Shown piece after piece: positions 62,453 through 64,000 of a stretch of 64,000 nt of DNA; the stretch's first letter is position 1; every line of letters begins with the position of its first letter. Under the pieces are notes generated by a model. That model saw only the letters and a list, made by a program, of their open reading frames with translations. It was not told the DNA's origin and did no database searches. Location: NCBI RefSeq assembly GCF_000400715.1, contig NZ_KE007347.1:629680-693679 (forward strand), in the 5' to 3' direction. A program made the position numbers and the translations under genes. This DNA comes from Acinetobacter genomosp. 15BJ (lineage in GTDB: Bacteria > Pseudomonadota > Gammaproteobacteria > Pseudomonadales > Moraxellaceae).

Positions 62453-64000
62453 ATGAAATTAGTGATGATTGGTCACGGTATGGTGGGGCATAAATTTATC
62501 GAAGCCATCTTAGAGAAAGCTGATGATGAATTAGAAATTACCATCCTTGCTGAAGAACCACGTATTGCCTATGACCGCGTACATTTGACTGAATACTTCT
62601 CTGGTAAAACAGCAAAAGACCTATCATTGGCTCGTTTTGATTTTGCGGATGCACACGGTATTGATTTAAGACTGAATACCAAAGCGGTGGAGATTAATGC
62701 AGCTGAGCAAACGGTGACCACAAATTTCGGTGATGTGATTCATTATGACAAATTGGTCTTAGCAACAGGTTCTTATGCCTTTGTTCCACCAATTTCAGGC
62801 AATGATCGTGAAAACTGTTTTGTCTATCGTACCATTGAAGATTTAGATGCCATTCGTGCTGCAAGCTTAAATGCCAAAACAGGTGTGGTAATTGGTGGTG
62901 GCTTATTAGGTCTAGAAGCTGCCAAAGCATTGCGAGATTTAAATCTGGAAACCCATGTGGTGGAGTTTGCACCACGTTTGATGGCAGTACAGATTGATGA
63001 TCTTGGTGGCAAGGTATTGCGCCGTAAAATTGAAAATCTTGGGGTGAAAGTCCATACCCAAAAAGCCACACAATGTATTGAGGCGGGTGATATCACGACA
63101 CACATCATGAAGTTTGCGGATGGCAGTGAGCTGGAAGCAGACATCATTTTATTCTCAGCGGGGATTCGCCCACGTGATGAATTAGCGCGCGTGAGTGGTT
63201 TAGCGTTGGGTGAGCGTGGCGGGATTAAAATTAATGATTATTGCCAAACCTCTGATCAACATATCTATGCGATCGGTGAATGTGCGCTGTGGGATAACAA
63301 AATCTACGGTCTGGTCGCACCTGGCTACGACATGGCACGAATCGCTGCAAAACATATCCTAGAAGAAGAAACCCAATGTTTTGCCGGTGCCGATATGAGC
63401 ACCAAGTTGAAATTGATGGGGGTGGATGTTGCTTCCGTCGGTGATGCGCATGGGATGACGCCAAACTCACTTAGCTATTTTTATGCTGATGAAGATAGCT
63501 TGGTTTATAAAAAGATCGTGGTCGATGCAGATAAAACCAAGTTGCTTGGTGCGGTCTTGGTCGGTGATGCCACAGAATATAATGATCTTCTGCAAATGAT
63601 GTTGAATGGTCTGGCACTACCAGAAACGCCTGAAAGCTTGATCATGCCAGGTTTTGCTGATTCAGGTGCGAAAGCGGGTGGCAGTGGTGTCGATTTATTG
63701 CCAGATAGCGCTACCATTTGTTCGTGTAATAACGTGTCTAAAGCGGATATTTGCCAAGCGATTTGTGATGGTTCAACCTCTTTGGGTGCGTTGAAAAAAT
63801 GTACCAAAGCAGCGACAGCCTGTGGTGGTTGCGCACCTTTAGTCACACAAGTGTTGAAGTCTGAACTACAACGCCAAGGCGTAACAGTGAACAACCACGT
63901 CTGTGAGCATTTCCCATACTCACGCCAAGAAATTTATCACTTGGTTCGTGTCAATGAAATCAAAACTTTTGATGATTTGATCCATCAACATGGTCATGGT
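62453..64000 (+). CDS. nirB: Assimilatory nitrite reductase large subunit (C-terminus outside window)
   Basis: The first 516 codons of a protein normally about 840-850 long. AGGAG precedes the ATG at 62453. The N-terminal FAD/NAD(P)H domain is MKLVMIGHGMVGHKF, then VVIGGGLLGLEAAKAL and IYAIGECALW. From about residue 423 comes the Cys-rich [2Fe-2S] BFD-type domain (ICSCNNVSKADICQAI, then CTKAATACGGCAP). The siroheme/4Fe-4S catalytic domain lies past the window edge. It reduces nitrite to ammonium with NAD(P)H in the cytoplasm. Confidence 0.95.
   Translation, partial: MKLVMIGHGMVGHKFIEAILEKADDELEITILAEEPRIAYDRVHLTEYFSGKTAKDLSLARFDFADAHGIDLRLNTKAVEINAAEQTVTTNFGDVIHYDKLVLATGSYAFVPPISGNDRENCFVYRTIEDLDAIRAASLNAKTGVVIGGGLLGLEAAKALRDLNLETHVVEFAPRLMAVQIDDLGGKVLRRKIENLGVKVHTQKATQCIEAGDITTHIMKFADGSELEADIILFSAGIRPRDELARVSGLALGERGGIKINDYCQTSDQHIYAIGECALWDNKIYGLVAPGYDMARIAAKHILEEETQCFAGADMSTKLKLMGVDVASVGDAHGMTPNSLSYFYADEDSLVYKKIVVDADKTKLLGAVLVGDATEYNDLLQMMLNGLALPETPESLIMPGFADSGAKAGGSGVDLLPDSATICSCNNVSKADICQAICDGSTSLGALKKCTKAATACGGCAPLVTQVLKSELQRQGVTVNNHVCEHFPYSRQEIYHLVRVNEIKTFDDLIHQHGHG

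Noticed and set aside
62694..63894. Minus-strand frames opposite nirB
   Set aside because: All lie across the conserved FAD and Cys-rich domains of nirB and have no coding features.

Overview
The gene content, the AT-rich codon use and the individual proteins point to the chromosome of an Acinetobacter species (Gammaproteobacteria, Moraxellaceae). This is an inference from gene families and arrangement; no rRNA is present to confirm it. Core genes are dnaX (3' end), murB, accB-accC-aroQ and a nitrate-assimilation locus. They are interleaved with catabolic and accessory blocks.

Layout: (1) 1-13 kb: the 3' end of dnaX with a long Pro-Glu hexanucleotide repeat, a thioesterase/Fe-alcohol dehydrogenase pair, an unrecognised protein, a GST, a (GATGGA)13 repeat abutting what looks like a tmRNA 3'-end remnant, the phosphatase-murB-DUF218-hydrolase run, three small envelope proteins and a membrane-anchored glutamate-synthase-like flavoprotein. 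(2) 13-18 kb: an IclR regulator convergent with mmsA, an Fe-alcohol dehydrogenase and a GntP permease, apparently a hydroxy-acid pathway. A perfect 9-3-9 palindrome lies in the permease promoter. (3) 18.5-33.2 kb: a contact-dependent inhibition locus with CdiB, a 3822-residue CdiA carrying a VENN motif and a C-terminal EndoU-type RNase toxin, its immunity gene, and a displaced orphan module (truncated nuclease toxin, second immunity gene, fragment duplicating the CdiA pretoxin region). (4) 33.6-40.3 kb: tyrosine catabolism (hppD, IclR regulator, VOC protein, maiA, fahA, aromatic amino-acid permease). Two similar AT-rich sites lie upstream of hppD and between fahA and the permease. No classical hmgA is present in the window.

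(5) 40.3-51.6 kb: the most interesting block. A self-contained catabolic cluster is bounded on both sides by an exact 33-bp direct repeat: LysR regulator, BCCT betaine-type transporter, Rieske oxygenase with a CntA-like bridging glutamate, aldehyde dehydrogenase, rubredoxin-rubredoxin reductase fusion, DAO-family flavoprotein, cupin, porin-like protein and MarC protein. It reads as a horizontally acquired island for breaking down a quaternary or N-methylated amine. The Rieske oxygenase would be fed electrons by a rubredoxin rather than by the usual ferredoxin-type reductase. The substrate cannot be read from the sequence.

(6) 51.7-64 kb: Nudix hydrolase, MFS transporter, amidase, a small exported protein, accC-accB-aroQ, then nasS-nasT divergent from a nitrate transporter and nirB (cut by the window end). 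A consensus sigma-54 promoter and a structured leader precede the transporter, which fits nitrogen control plus NasT antitermination.
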